The position numbers and the translations under genes were made by a program. The notes below the pieces were generated by a model, which was not told the origin of the DNA, did not search any database, and saw only the letters and a list, made by a program, of their open reading frames with translations. From Firmicutes bacterium ADurb.Bin182 (GTDB lineage Bacteria; Bacillota; Clostridia; Christensenellales; CAG-138), in the NCBI GenBank assembly GCA_002070205.1, contig MWCU01000078.1, positions 1-54,739 of the forward strand: a stretch of 54,739 nucleotides of DNA. Reading direction: 5' to 3'. Below are positions 43,000 to 52,213 of this stretch, in pieces. Within the stretch, counting starts at the first letter, position 1, and every line of letters begins with the position of its first letter.

Positions 43000-43977
43000 A
43001 TGAAAAGATGCTCTATCGGCGGTCAGGCCGTTATGGAAGGCGTAATGATGAAATCGGAATCCGGAATCGCAATGGCTGTCCGCCGGGCGGACGGGACGAT
43101 CGCGACTCAGTATACCGCGCAAAAGAGCAAAGCCCAAAAAGGGACGTTTTTCGGGCTTCCGATCGTGAGGGGCGTGGTCGCTTTCGTGGAATCGCTGACA
43201 GTCGGCATGGGCGCCATAACCAAGTCCGCGGAGCTTTACGGGGAGAAGATCGCCGAAGAGCCTACGAGATTTGAAAAATACCTGTCGGAGAAGCTGGGAA
43301 AATCCGCGGATAATATCGCGATAGGCATCGCTGTGATAGTCGCCATAGCGTTTTCCGTAGGGCTGTTTTTCTTGCTGCCGGCCGCGGTATCATCATTGTT
43401 GTTCAGAGGCTCAACGACGGCAGGAGTCTTGAAAAGTATAACGGAGGGGTTCGTCCGCCTTCTTCTGTTCCTCGGTTATATCATAATGTGTTCCCTTATT
43501 AAGGATGTGCGGCGCGTTTTCATGTATCACGGAGCGGAGCATAAAACCATCGCGTGCTTTGAGGCGGAGGAGGAACTTACGGTTGAGAACGTATCGAAGC
43601 ATACGCGTCTTCATGCCCGGTGCGGCACGAATTATCTGTTCCTCGTCATGGCCGTATCCATTCTTTTTTACACGCTCATAGGATGGAATTCCAGTTTTTT
43701 GCTGCGCCTGGGATCCCGGCTGCTGTTTTTGCCCATTATTGCCGGGGTATCGTACGAGGTGCTTAAACTGGCCTCAAAAAGCGACGGCATTATCGCGCGC
43801 ATAGTACGCGCTCCGGGACTCGGTTTGCAGAGGATCACAACAAAAGAGCCCACTCCCGATATGATAGAGGTCGCGATAGAGGCGTTCAACCTTGCCATGG
43901 CTCCGGATAAAAACAATGCGGCGACGGACGGCGCCGTAAAGGCAAACCCTTCCGAAGATGTCGATCCGGGTCTGTAG
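43000..43977 (+). CDS. yqhQ: DUF1385 membrane protein (YqhQ family)
   Basis: A 325-residue membrane protein conserved in Bacillota. The start KRCSIGGQAVMEGVMMKS is the family hallmark, as are VRGVVAFVESLTVGMGAI near residue 58, two central membrane segments, and MYHGAEHKTIACFEAEEELTVENV, where His residues and a following RLHARCGTNYLF suggest metal binding. Its biochemical role is not known to me, but in clostridia it often precedes prmC and prfA, as here. The start follows AAGGAG, and prmC starts 8 bases after its stop. Confidence 0.93.
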   Translation: MKRCSIGGQAVMEGVMMKSESGIAMAVRRADGTIATQYTAQKSKAQKGTFFGLPIVRGVVAFVESLTVGMGAITKSAELYGEKIAEEPTRFEKYLSEKLGKSADNIAIGIAVIVAIAFSVGLFFLLPAAVSSLLFRGSTTAGVLKSITEGFVRLLLFLGYIIMCSLIKDVRRVFMYHGAEHKTIACFEAEEELTVENVSKHTRLHARCGTNYLFLVMAVSILFYTLIGWNSSFLLRLGSRLLFLPIIAGVSYEVLKLASKSDGIIARIVRAPGLGLQRITTKEPTPDMIEVAIEAFNLAMAPDKNNAATDGAVKANPSEDVDPGL

Positions 43978-43985
43978 GTAATAAA

Positions 43986-44801
43986 ATGCCGACCGTCAGG
44001 GGTTTACTGAATGAGATTTCGGGACAGCTTTCCTCGGCGGGGATAGCGGATTCCGCTTTGGAATCAAGGATGATGCTGTGCTTCGTTTTGGATACCGACA
44101 CCGCAGGACTTTTAAGGATATATGACGAGCCCGCGGCAAAGGAACTTACGGACAGGTCCTTCGATATGCTCAAAAGGCGAATGTCCGGAGAGCCCCTGCA
44201 ATATATATTGGGACGCTGGGAGTTTATGGGGCTTCCGTTTATAATCAGGCCATGCGCGCTAATCCCGAGAGCCGATACCGAAACCTTGGCCGAGCATGCG
44301 ATAGGATTGATAAAAAAAAGGAGCTATCGAACCGTTTTAGATATCTGCTGCGGAAGCGGCTGCATAGGCATATCAATCGCGAAGTTTACGGGCGCTGCGG
44401 TCACCGCGGCGGATGTCGACGAAAAATGCGCGGCGCTGACTCAAGAAAACGCCGAGCTGAACGGCATTTCCGTGCGCACCGCAGTTTCGGATATGTTCGG
44501 CCGTATCGAGCAGGCTTTTGATATTATAGTGTGCAATCCTCCTTATATTCCGAGCGGTGAGATTCCTTTTTTGCAAAGGGAAGTTCTGTTCGAGCCCGTG
44601 AGAGCGCTTTCGGGAGGACATGACGGTCTTGATTATTACAGGATGCTGTATAAAGAAGCGCCTTCGCATATCCGAAAAGGCGGAGTTCTTTTGATGGAGG
44701 CGGGGGCCGGGCAAGCCGATGATATCAAAAAGATATTTCAAGGCGGTTATTCGGTTAAGGACATTTGCGGAATCGAAAGAGTGATAGTCGTCCAGTACTG
44801 A
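43986..44801 (+). CDS. prmC: Release factor glutamine methyltransferase
   Basis: A 271-residue S-adenosylmethionine-dependent methyltransferase that methylates the Gln of the GGQ motif in release factors. The N-terminal helical domain is followed by LDICCGSGCIGISIAKF (SAM loop, near residue 118) and VCNPPYIPSGE, where NPPY binds the target glutamine. It lies directly before prfA, its substrate gene. Length and order are normal for Bacillota. Confidence 0.95.
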   Translation: MPTVRGLLNEISGQLSSAGIADSALESRMMLCFVLDTDTAGLLRIYDEPAAKELTDRSFDMLKRRMSGEPLQYILGRWEFMGLPFIIRPCALIPRADTETLAEHAIGLIKKRSYRTVLDICCGSGCIGISIAKFTGAAVTAADVDEKCAALTQENAELNGISVRTAVSDMFGRIEQAFDIIVCNPPYIPSGEIPFLQREVLFEPVRALSGGHDGLDYYRMLYKEAPSHIRKGGVLLMEAGAGQADDIKKIFQGGYSVKDICGIERVIVVQY

Positions 44802-44857
44802 AGTTATGGGAATAGATCCCGTCACCCGGTTTTGAGCGCCGGCGAATCGGAGGAGTT

Positions 44858-45931
44858 ATGATAGAAAAATTGAATTCCATAAAACAGCGCTATGAGCAGC
44901 TCAGCGAAATTCTGAGCGCTCCCGATGCCATGGCGAATCAGGAAAAATGGCGATCAAACGTCAAGGAGCATTCCGATCTTTCCGAGATCGTTGCCGCTTA
45001 CGACGAATACATACGGACTAAGGACGCCCTGGCGGAAATCAACGCAATGCTTCAGGAGCCGCTTGAGCCGGAGTTCAAGGAACTCGTTCATCAGGAACAG
45101 AGCGAGCTCCATGAAAAGCTTGCACAGATTGAGGACAGCATAAAGGGCATGCTGCTGCCGAAGGATAAAAACGACGAAAGAAACGTCATCATAGAAATCA
45201 GGGCAGGTACCGGCGGGGAGGAGGCCGCGCTTTTCGCGTCCAATCTTTTGCGCATGTATCAGCGCTATGCGGAGCGGCACGGATATAAAGCGGAAATCAT
45301 AACGCTCAGCGAAACCGAGATGGGCGGCGTAAAGGAGGCCGTAATGAGCCTTGCGGGCAGGGGCGCTTACAGCAGGCTGAAGTATGAAAGCGGCGTGCAC
45401 AGGGTGCAGCGTGTCCCCGAAACCGAATCCCAGGGGCGTATCCATACGAGCGCGGCAACCGTCGCCGTACTTCCGGAAGCAGAGGATGTCGAAATTCAGA
45501 TAAACCCCGGTGACATCCGGATAGATACTTACCGCTCAAGCGGTGCCGGAGGTCAGCATGTCAACAAGACCGAAAGCGCTGTGAGGATCACCCATGTGCC
45601 CACGGGGCTTGTCGTTCAGTGTCAGGATGAAAAATCGCAAATCAAAAACAGGGAGCAGGCAATGCGCGTTTTGAAAACGCGTTTATATGAGCTCTACAGA
45701 GCGGAACGGGAAGCCGCGGAGGCAAGCACCCGGAAAAGCCAGGTAGGCTCGGGCGATCGCAGCGAAAGGATCCGCACATATAATTTTCCTCAGGGGAGGG
45801 TGAGCGATCACAGGGTCAATCTTACGCTTTACAAGCTTGAATCGTTTATCGACGGGGATATGGACGAAATAATTGACGCGCTTATACTGTATGACCGGGC
45901 TAAAAGGCTTTCGGAGGATTCAGGGCAGTAG
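44858..45931 (+). CDS. prfA: Peptide chain release factor 1
   Basis: A 357-residue release factor reading UAA and UAG. The codon-recognition tripeptide region is [18 protein letters not shown], with Pro-Glu-Thr in the PxT position, and the catalytic GGQ is in [17 protein letters not shown] near residue 232. The [26 protein letters not shown] segment is standard. All domains are present and the length is normal. The start follows GGAGGAGTT. PrmC upstream modifies its GGQ glutamine. Confidence 0.97.
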   Translation: MIEKLNSIKQRYEQLSEILSAPDAMANQEKWRSNVKEHSDLSEIVAAYDEYIRTKDALAEINAMLQEPLEPEFKELVHQEQSELHEKLAQIEDSIKGMLLPKDKNDERNVIIEIRAGTGGEEAALFASNLLRMYQRYAERHGYKAEIITLSETEMGGVKEAVMSLAGRGAYSRLKYESGVHRVQRVPETESQGRIHTSAATVAVLPEAEDVEIQINPGDIRIDTYRSSGAGGQHVNKTESAVRITHVPTGLVVQCQDEKSQIKNREQAMRVLKTRLYELYRAEREAAEASTRKSQVGSGDRSERIRTYNFPQGRVSDHRVNLTLYKLESFIDGDMDEIIDALILYDRAKRLSEDSGQ

Positions 45932-45951
45932 TCCAGGCGGAGGAGGACGAT

Positions 45952-46992
45952 TTGAAAACAGAGGTTTACAGCGCCGTCAGCCAAAAAGAAAACGGAACGC
46001 GTCTCGGCGCGGATCTTATAAGAAGAGGGCAGATAGTCGCTTTTCCTACAGAAACGGTATACGGACTGGGCGCGAACGGATTGGACCCCGGGGCTGTCGG
46101 GCGAATATTCGAGGCAAAGGGCAGACCGAACGATAATCCTCTCATATTGCATGTGGCGAGAAAAAGCGACGTTAAAGCATTGTGGACGAGCATTCCGCCC
46201 GTCGCCAGGCAGCTGATGGATGTTTTCTGGCCGGGTCCGCTTACGCTGGTTTATTTTAAAAGCGATATCGTTCCCGATGAAGTGACGGCTGGCCTGCCTA
46301 CCGTCGCCGTCCGGTGTCCCCGGCATAAAACCGCACTGGCGCTTATCCGCGCCGCCGGTCTTCCCGTTGCCGCACCTTCCGCGAATGCTTCGGGAAAGCC
46401 CAGCCCTACAACGGCTCAGCATGTTCTTGAGGATATGGACGGCAAGATCCCTCTTATTTTGGACGGAGGGCCGTGTAAAATCGGAGTGGAATCGACCGTT
46501 TTGTCTTTGACGGGAACCCCGCGAATATTGCGGCCGGGCGGGGTTACGAAGGAAATGATCGAAGCCGTTATCGGAGAGGTGCAATTATCGAGTGCGGTCC
46601 TTGCTAAACTCGATCAAAGCGAAAAGGTCGAGTCGCCCGGAATGAAATACAGACATTACGCCCCGGACGCGGAAGTCATCGTGGTAAAGGGCGAGGCAAG
46701 GGCTGTCGCGAACAGGATCAAAAGCGAATACGAACATTACGAAAGCTGCGGGTTTTCCTGTACGATTCTCGCAACGGAACAAACCAAAACCTTTTATCAC
46801 GGAAAAAACTATGTTATAATAGGCGACAGAGACGAACCCGAAACGCTCTGCGCCCGGTTGTTTTCATGCCTGAGGCGTCTTTCGGGCAGCACGGATGTCA
46901 TTTTGGCCGAAGAACAGCCGGCTGTCGGAGCGGGAATGGCGTTCATGAACCGGCTGCTGCATGCCGCAGGCTTTAAAACACTGCAGGCATAA
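45952..46992 (+). CDS. ywlC: Threonylcarbamoyl-AMP synthase (Sua5/YwlC)
   Basis: A 346-residue enzyme making L-threonylcarbamoyl-AMP for the t6A37 modification of ANN-decoding tRNAs. The YrdC domain (about residues 10-200) shows RRGQIVAFPTETVYGLGANG, KGRPNDNPLILHV and PSANASGKPSPTTAQHV. The C-terminal Sua5 domain (about 215-346) follows the linker SPGMKYRHYAPDAEV, so this is the long Sua5 form. The start is TTG at 45952, 5 bases after GGAGGAGG; no ATG fits. It lies 20 bases after prfA. Confidence 0.94.
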   Translation: MKTEVYSAVSQKENGTRLGADLIRRGQIVAFPTETVYGLGANGLDPGAVGRIFEAKGRPNDNPLILHVARKSDVKALWTSIPPVARQLMDVFWPGPLTLVYFKSDIVPDEVTAGLPTVAVRCPRHKTALALIRAAGLPVAAPSANASGKPSPTTAQHVLEDMDGKIPLILDGGPCKIGVESTVLSLTGTPRILRPGGVTKEMIEAVIGEVQLSSAVLAKLDQSEKVESPGMKYRHYAPDAEVIVVKGEARAVANRIKSEYEHYESCGFSCTILATEQTKTFYHGKNYVIIGDRDEPETLCARLFSCLRRLSGSTDVILAEEQPAVGAGMAFMNRLLHAAGFKTLQA

Positions 46993-47023
46993 AGACTTTC
47001 CGCAAAATTTTTTGGAGGTAAAC

Positions 47024-47515
47024 TTGAAAACTATATTGTTCGTCTGCACCGGAAACGTTTGCCGAAGCCCGATGGCGGAAGCGCTTATGGACGATTTGAG
47101 CGACGACTATCCGAGTATTAAAGGCCGTGTGTGCGCTGCGAGCGCGGGCACCATGGCCTGTGAGGACGCCAGGATCAGCGCTCACGCGGAGGAGGCGCTT
47201 TCGCGCCTGGGAATAGATTTTTCCCGTCACCGCTCGCGTCAACTGACTTCCGAAATAGCGAAGGAAGCCGATTTGATACTCACAATGGAAGCTCACCATC
47301 TGGACGAACTTGAAGCAATATGCCCCGAGGCTTATGAAAAGGCTCATACTCTTAAAGGTTACGCGATGGGCGTTGAAGGCTTTCCGGGCGATTGTGAATA
47401 TGACATACAGGATCCCTTCAGAAAGCCGCTGGAAGTTTATATAGAAGCGGCTGAGCAAATAAAAGCCTGTATTATAAAGCTGCTCGAGCGGCTGGAAAAA
47501 TCCTTGCAGAACTGA
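47024..47515 (+). CDS. ywlE: Low-molecular-weight protein phosphatase (arginine/tyrosine type)
   Basis: A 163-residue phosphatase. FVCTGNVCRSPMAEAL is the phosphate-binding loop with nucleophile Cys and the CxxxxxR pattern. The general-acid Asp is in YDIQDPFRK near residue 126. The residue after Gly-Asn in the loop separates tyrosine- from arginine-specific enzymes; here it is Val, where B. subtilis YwlE has Thr, so specificity is open. The start TTG at 47024 follows GGAGG, and the longer frame from 46961 overlaps ywlC without a binding site. Confidence 0.9.
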   Translation: MKTILFVCTGNVCRSPMAEALMDDLSDDYPSIKGRVCAASAGTMACEDARISAHAEEALSRLGIDFSRHRSRQLTSEIAKEADLILTMEAHHLDELEAICPEAYEKAHTLKGYAMGVEGFPGDCEYDIQDPFRKPLEVYIEAAEQIKACIIKLLERLEKSLQN

Positions 47516-47532
47516 AGACGGGAGAGTTACGA

Positions 47533-47976
47533 TTGAAAGTTGCCATAGCATCCGATCACGGCGGATATGAGTATAAACAAAAACTGATTCCTTTTATACG
47601 GGACTTGGGTCATGACGTTTTCGATCTCGGCACCGCAGATGAAACAAGCGTCGATTATCCGGACTATGCTTTTTCCCTGGGGGAGCGCGTCGCGTCCGGA
47701 GAATTTGAAAGAGGCATACTTATCTGCGGAACCGGAATAGGCATGAGCATAAGCGCGAATAAAGTAAAGGGAATAAGATGCGCGCTTTGCCAGGAGACTT
47801 ATTCCGCCGTAATGTCGCGCGGGCATAACGACGCGAACGTGCTAGCTGTCGGAGGCCGTACAATAGGTATTGAAGTCGCCAAGGAGATCGTTTCCGTCTG
47901 GCTTTCCACGAGTTTTTTGGGAGGACGTCACCAAAAAAGAGTGGATAAAATCAACGCGTATGATAATAACCGATAG
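47533..47976 (+). CDS. rpiB: Ribose-5-phosphate isomerase B
   Basis: A 147-residue sugar-phosphate isomerase interconverting ribose 5-phosphate and ribulose 5-phosphate. IASDHGGYEYKQKL, VDYPDYA, the active-site cysteine in ICGTGIGMSISANKVKGIRCAL, and SRGHNDANVLAVGGRTIG are all present. The start is TTG at 47533 after GGGAGAG. It is 17 bases after ywlE and is followed by a clear terminator. Confidence 0.95.
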   Translation: MKVAIASDHGGYEYKQKLIPFIRDLGHDVFDLGTADETSVDYPDYAFSLGERVASGEFERGILICGTGIGMSISANKVKGIRCALCQETYSAVMSRGHNDANVLAVGGRTIGIEVAKEIVSVWLSTSFLGGRHQKRVDKINAYDNNR

Positions 47977-48000
47977 GACACCGCAGGTGTCCTTTTCTTT
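47976..48000 (+). terminator. Terminator after rpiB
   Basis: GGACACC (47976-47982), a GCA loop and GGTGTCC (47986-47992) are followed by TTTTCTTT. It is a compact intrinsic terminator. Confidence 0.85.
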
Positions 48001-48058
48001 GTGCAATTACAGGAAATCGAGCCGCAGTGCCGCTTAAAAAATAATGAGGAGATTGAAA

Positions 48059-48688
48059 ATGGGAAAACTTTTTGTAAACGAACATCCTCTGGTGCAACAC
48101 AAACTATCGCTTTTGAGGGACGAAAAAACAGGCTCAAAAGAGTTTCGCGAGCTTGTGGAGGAACTCGCGACGCTGATGGCATACGAGGCGACCCGGGACC
48201 TTACTCTTGAAGAAACGACCGTAAATACGCCGGTTTCAACCGCTGTCACAAAGGTTCTTTCAGGTAAAAAGCTCGGGATCGTCCCCATTTTAAGGGCGGG
48301 CCTCGGCATGGTTGACGGAATGATGAATTTGATACCCGCAGCCAAGGTCGGACATATCGGCCTGTACAGAGATCCCGAAACCTTAAAGCCGGTCGATTAT
48401 TACTGCAAGCTGCCGCCGGATGTGAAAGACCGCGACATAATCATTGTGGACCCGATGCTGGCGACGGGGGGCTCGGCGGTGGAGGCTATCAGGATAATAA
48501 AGGATTCGGGCTGCAAAAACATTAAGCTTGTATGTCTTATCGCGGCGCCCGAAGGCATAAAAGCCGTTCGCGACGCTTATGACGATGTCGATATATTCCT
48601 GGCGGCGGTGGACAGCCGCTTGAACGATCACGGTTATATCGTACCAGGTCTCGGGGACGCGGGGGACAGGCTGTTCGGCACAAAATAA
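48059..48688 (+). CDS. upp: Uracil phosphoribosyltransferase
   Basis: A 209-residue salvage enzyme converting uracil and PRPP to UMP. The N-terminal [39 protein letters not shown], the PRPP loop [18 protein letters not shown] and the C-terminal [18 protein letters not shown] are standard. I chose ATG 48059, 7 bases after GAGGAG; the ATG at 48044 overlaps that site. Confidence 0.97.
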   Translation: MGKLFVNEHPLVQHKLSLLRDEKTGSKEFRELVEELATLMAYEATRDLTLEETTVNTPVSTAVTKVLSGKKLGIVPILRAGLGMVDGMMNLIPAAKVGHIGLYRDPETLKPVDYYCKLPPDVKDRDIIIVDPMLATGGSAVEAIRIIKDSGCKNIKLVCLIAAPEGIKAVRDAYDDVDIFLAAVDSRLNDHGYIVPGLGDAGDRLFGTK

Positions 48689-48767
48689 GATAAAAATAAG
48701 ATATAATATAATGTTATTGATAATGTCGTTTAATAAGTTTAATGAGCTGTTCAAAATACCTTAAAAA

Positions 48768-48776
48768 TGTTATAAT
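48768..48776 (+). promoter_or_regulatory. Extended -10 promoter of the V-ATPase operon
   Basis: TGTTATAAT (48768-48776) with TGTTCA as a possible -35 at 48748-48753, about 60 bases before ntpF. The upstream 48689-48747 is very AT-rich. Confidence 0.65.
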
Positions 48777-48836
48777 GCTCATTGTTGCATTAAATGGCAT
48801 TATTCGATCAATATATAGATTTGGAAGGTGATCTTA

Positions 48837-49145
48837 TTGAGTTCAATCATCGACCGCATAGGGCAGGCTGAGCAAACGGCTGACGCGATCCGAAAGGAAG
48901 CCGCCGCAAAGGCTCGCTATATAGCGGCGGAAGCTATAAACAAGATCAATACGGAAAAATCGAAGGAACAGAAGGAAGGCCCCGAAAGGCTTAAAAAAGC
49001 TGCGGAAAGGGCTCAGCTCGAAGGGGAAAAAACCGTCGAAAAAATAATGGATGAAGCGCGCGCCCGGGCGGAAAAATTGCGCGCCGAGTCTCAAAAATCC
49101 CGGCAAAAAGCAGTATCGTATCTGATGGAAAGGATTGCGCCATGA
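48837..49145 (+). CDS. ntpF: V-type ATPase peripheral-stalk subunit (G/H type)
   Basis: A 102-residue protein that is almost wholly a charged coiled coil (Ala, Glu, Lys and Arg in heptads from about residue 8 to 95), as expected for the stalk subunit pairing with subunit E. The start is TTG at 48837, 6 bases after AAGGTG; a GTG three codons upstream lies inside that site. It opens the operon in the same position as ntpF of Enterococcus hirae, and its stop overlaps the ntpI start (ATGA). Confidence 0.82.
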   Translation: MSSIIDRIGQAEQTADAIRKEAAAKARYIAAEAINKINTEKSKEQKEGPERLKKAAERAQLEGEKTVEKIMDEARARAEKLRAESQKSRQKAVSYLMERIAP

Positions 49146-51055
49146 TCGTTCCCATGAAAAGGCTTACGCTTATCGCTTTAAAGAGCGACGAGGAAAAGCT
49201 GATGCATGCTCTGCAGGCGCTGTCCGCGGTCCATATCATAGCGAATGAGCCTTCGCAGGAATCCGCGCATATCCAGGAGTTGGAGAACGACGTTCAGCGC
49301 TTTAAAAACGCTTTTTTGTCGCTTAAGCGCTATGCTCAGGAAAAGAAGGGATTGGCTCCGAAACCCGAGATCAGCGCCGAGCAGCTGCGCTTAAAGCTTG
49401 ACGAAGCGCTTGAGGATTGCTTTGAATACGAAACGCTCGAACGCGAGTTGAACGCCGTACGCGCGGAAATTGAAAAAAGGCAAGCCCTTTTAAAAACCCT
49501 TGAGATTTGGCGCGAGCTTGAAACAAATATAGAAGATATCAAGCCGACCCGAAGTGTTTCTTATATGACGGGTTTGCTTGAATCTTCCCGCATTAAGGAT
49601 CTGCAGCTTCCGGAAGGCGCTGCTATGGAACTGTACGGCGAAGACAAAGGACTCAGGGCGGTCCTCGCCGCCTGCAAGACTTCTGAGCTTGAGAGTCTTC
49701 AGCGTTCTCTTAAAGAAGCCGGATGGATTGATTTTTCGTTCCCTAACATACTTGGAACACCTTTGGAAAATATTCGCCGCATTGAAGAAGAGATCGGGCA
49801 GCTTTTAAAAGAAGAGGCCGGCTTAGCAGCCCGCCTCAAAGAATACGGAAAGCTGCGTGATGAGTTCGCGCTCGGTCAGGATGCCGCTTCTGTCAGACGC
49901 GACAGGGAAAAGGCAAGGACGGAGCTTTTAAAAACAAATACCGCTTTTGTACTCGAGGGCTGGATAAGGTCCGATGAAGAGGAAAAGGTGATTTCGGCCG
50001 TTAAGCAAGTTACGGACATATTCTATGCCGATATGCGAGATCCTTCGGACGACGAGGTACCGCCTTCCGTCGTCGAAAACAAAAAACTCATCAAACCGTA
50101 TGAAGCGGTGACCAACCTCTATTCCCGCCCCGACCCGAGGGGAATCGATGGCACCCCTTTAATGGCGTTTTTCTATTTCCTGTTTTTCGGAGCTATGCTT
50201 TCGGATACAGGCTACGGTATTGTCCTTTTTATCGGGGGGCTTTTGTATAACAAGCTGATGAAGCCTTCGGGGATGACGGAGGGCATAGTAAAGGTGCTTA
50301 TCATGGGAGGGATATCCACGGCCGTATGGGGAGTGTTCATCGGCACATTTTTCGGCCTTGACTGGAATGTGTTTCTCGGAACGCCCGCGGGAACATTCCC
50401 TCTGCTGTTCGATCCGATGGTCGAACCTATGAGTATGCTGTTCCTTTGCTTCGGGCTCGGCATCGTCCATATGCTCTTCGGCGTTTGCATCAAAATATAT
50501 ATGTGCATAAAAGCGGGGGATTGGGCGGGAGCCGTTTTTGATAACTTATCCTGGATATTTATAGTCGTCGGCCTTATATTGTTCGGATTGGCGCCCGCCG
50601 TAAAAACACTCGGTATCGGGATGGCTGCGTCAGGCGGCGTGCTCGTGCTGCTGTTTGCGGGCAGAGAACGAAATAACATTTTAAAGCGGGCGATCAAAGG
50701 CGCGGGCTCGCTTTATAATGTGACCGCCTACCTTTCCGATATGCTCTCATATGCGCGCGTGTTCGCGCTGGGGCTTTCCACGGGCGTTATCGGAAACGTT
50801 CTCAATACGCTGGGCGGCATGCTTTACAACTCGTTCGGAAGCGGGTTGATCATGCAGGGGATCGCTTTTTTGATAACCGCTGCTCTGATGGTCGGACTGC
50901 ATCTTTTCAGCCTCGGTATCAACGTTTTAGGCAGCTTCATCCATTGCGCGAGGCTGCAATATGTCGAGTTTTACGGCAAGTTCTACGAGGCGGGCGGTAT
51001 TCCGTTCACTCCTCTCGGCTACAGGACAAAGCACGTAAAAGTCATAGGAAGTTAA
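49142..51055 (+). CDS. ntpI: V-type ATPase membrane subunit I (a subunit)
   Basis: A 637-residue subunit forming the ion half-channels beside the c ring. The N-terminal half (to about 330) is cytoplasmic with two long coiled coils (about 40-120 and 210-260). The C-terminal half has about seven membrane segments, starting at GTPLMAFFYFLFFGAMLSD. It includes the helix LSDMLSYARVFALGLSTGVIG, whose Arg is the conserved one facing the c-ring carboxylate. Length and order are typical. Confidence 0.95.
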   Translation: MIVPMKRLTLIALKSDEEKLMHALQALSAVHIIANEPSQESAHIQELENDVQRFKNAFLSLKRYAQEKKGLAPKPEISAEQLRLKLDEALEDCFEYETLERELNAVRAEIEKRQALLKTLEIWRELETNIEDIKPTRSVSYMTGLLESSRIKDLQLPEGAAMELYGEDKGLRAVLAACKTSELESLQRSLKEAGWIDFSFPNILGTPLENIRRIEEEIGQLLKEEAGLAARLKEYGKLRDEFALGQDAASVRRDREKARTELLKTNTAFVLEGWIRSDEEEKVISAVKQVTDIFYADMRDPSDDEVPPSVVENKKLIKPYEAVTNLYSRPDPRGIDGTPLMAFFYFLFFGAMLSDTGYGIVLFIGGLLYNKLMKPSGMTEGIVKVLIMGGISTAVWGVFIGTFFGLDWNVFLGTPAGTFPLLFDPMVEPMSMLFLCFGLGIVHMLFGVCIKIYMCIKAGDWAGAVFDNLSWIFIVVGLILFGLAPAVKTLGIGMAASGGVLVLLFAGRERNNILKRAIKGAGSLYNVTAYLSDMLSYARVFALGLSTGVIGNVLNTLGGMLYNSFGSGLIMQGIAFLITAALMVGLHLFSLGINVLGSFIHCARLQYVEFYGKFYEAGGIPFTPLGYRTKHVKVIGS

Positions 51056-51116
51056 TGACCTTAACGGTTTTGAAATACACAGTAAAATAAGTCACTGTTT
51101 TTAGGAGGAATATACC

Positions 51117-51596
51117 ATGGAACTCAATTGGGGTCTGATACTTGCAACAGTTGCTTCTGCGATGGCGGCTGTTGTAGCCGGCATAGGGTCTGCTGTGGGC
51201 GTCGGTATGGCGGGCCAGGCAGGCGCGGGCGTTATATCGGAGGAACCGGAAAAATTCGGCTCTGTGCTCGTTCTGCAATTGCTGCCGGGAACACAGGGTA
51301 TATACGGACTGCTAATCGCGTTTGTTATCGCCACTAAAGCCGGGCTTCTCAGCGGAGGAAGCGCAATTACATTTGATCAGGGTCTTCAGTTTGTTTTTGC
51401 GGCGCTCCCGATCGCATTCGGAGGCCTCGTTTCCGCTATTTGGCAGGCGAGAGTCGCCGTCAGCGGTATCGGCCTTGTCGCAAAACGCGGCGAGGAATCA
51501 GGCAAAGCTATAATTCTTACAGTCATGGTCGAAACCTATGCCGTTTTGTCGCTGCTCATATCCTTTCTGCTGGTCAACGGCGTATCGATCGGTTGA
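51117..51596 (+). CDS. ntpK: V-type ATPase c-ring subunit K, Na+-type
   Basis: A 159-residue proteolipid with four membrane helices as two c-type hairpins. The ion-binding residues known from E. hirae NtpK have counterparts here: Leu56, Thr59 and Gln60 in LLPGTQGIYG, Gln110 in IWQARVAVSG, and Glu139 in MVETYAVLS. This set coordinates sodium in E. hirae, so I infer a Na+-translocating enzyme. The first hairpin lacks its own carboxylate, as is usual. The start follows AGGAGG. Confidence 0.95.
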   Translation: MELNWGLILATVASAMAAVVAGIGSAVGVGMAGQAGAGVISEEPEKFGSVLVLQLLPGTQGIYGLLIAFVIATKAGLLSGGSAITFDQGLQFVFAALPIAFGGLVSAIWQARVAVSGIGLVAKRGEESGKAIILTVMVETYAVLSLLISFLLVNGVSIG

Positions 51597-51611
51597 TTGG
51601 GAGAAGGAGCT

Positions 51612-52202
51612 ATGGATAACAACGGCGATAAGCTTATTGAACGCATCATAAAAGACGCTGAAGCTGAGGCGGCCGCTATGATAGCCTCAGGTTCCGCAGA
51701 AGCGGAGCGCATACTCGTTAAGGGAAAAGAAGAAATCGAGTCGATGCGCAAAGAAAGCGAACTGGCGTGCGAGAGAGTTTCCCGGCAGATCGCTGAACGC
51801 AGCAGGATCCGGGGAGAGTTGGAAGCGCGAAAATTCCTGCTGTCCGAAAAGCGGAAGATAGTTCGTGAAGTATTCGACGCTGCGTTCAAAATGCTTTCAG
51901 AGCTTTCCGGCGCCGAAAGGGAGAGCCTTTTGAAGCGTCTTCTGGAAAAGGAAGCGGAGGGCGGCGAAAGCATCTATCCTTCGCCGGAGGACAGGAATAC
52001 TTTGCAAAAACTGCTGCCCGAATTAAACGAGAAACTCAAATCGGAGGGTTTACGGCCGTTGGTTTTGGAAGCGCGGGACGGGAATTGCTCCGGCGGGTTT
52101 GTGCTGGTCAGCGAAACATACGAAAAGGATTGTTCCTTTGAAGAGGTCATGAAGGAACTTATGGTTAAAGAGGAAGCGAATGTCGCGCAATTGCTGTTTT
52201 AG
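51612..52202 (+). CDS. ntpE: V-type ATPase subunit E
   Basis: A 196-residue peripheral-stalk subunit. The N-terminal two thirds form a charged helix (LIERIIKDAEAEAAAMIASGSAEAER pattern in blocks), followed by a compact C-terminal domain with DGNCSGGFVLVSE. The ATG at 51612 follows GAGAAGGAGC; a TTG five codons upstream directly after the ntpK stop is less likely. The next gene begins 11 bases later. Confidence 0.88.
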   Translation: MDNNGDKLIERIIKDAEAEAAAMIASGSAEAERILVKGKEEIESMRKESELACERVSRQIAERSRIRGELEARKFLLSEKRKIVREVFDAAFKMLSELSGAERESLLKRLLEKEAEGGESIYPSPEDRNTLQKLLPELNEKLKSEGLRPLVLEARDGNCSGGFVLVSETYEKDCSFEEVMKELMVKEEANVAQLLF

Positions 52203-52213
52203 GAGGTGGGCAT

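Noticed and set aside
46812..46820. TGTTATAAT inside ywlC as an internal promoter for ywlE
   Set aside because: It is in frame as ordinary codons for Tyr-Val-Ile-Ile, about 200 bases before ywlE, and there is no good -35.
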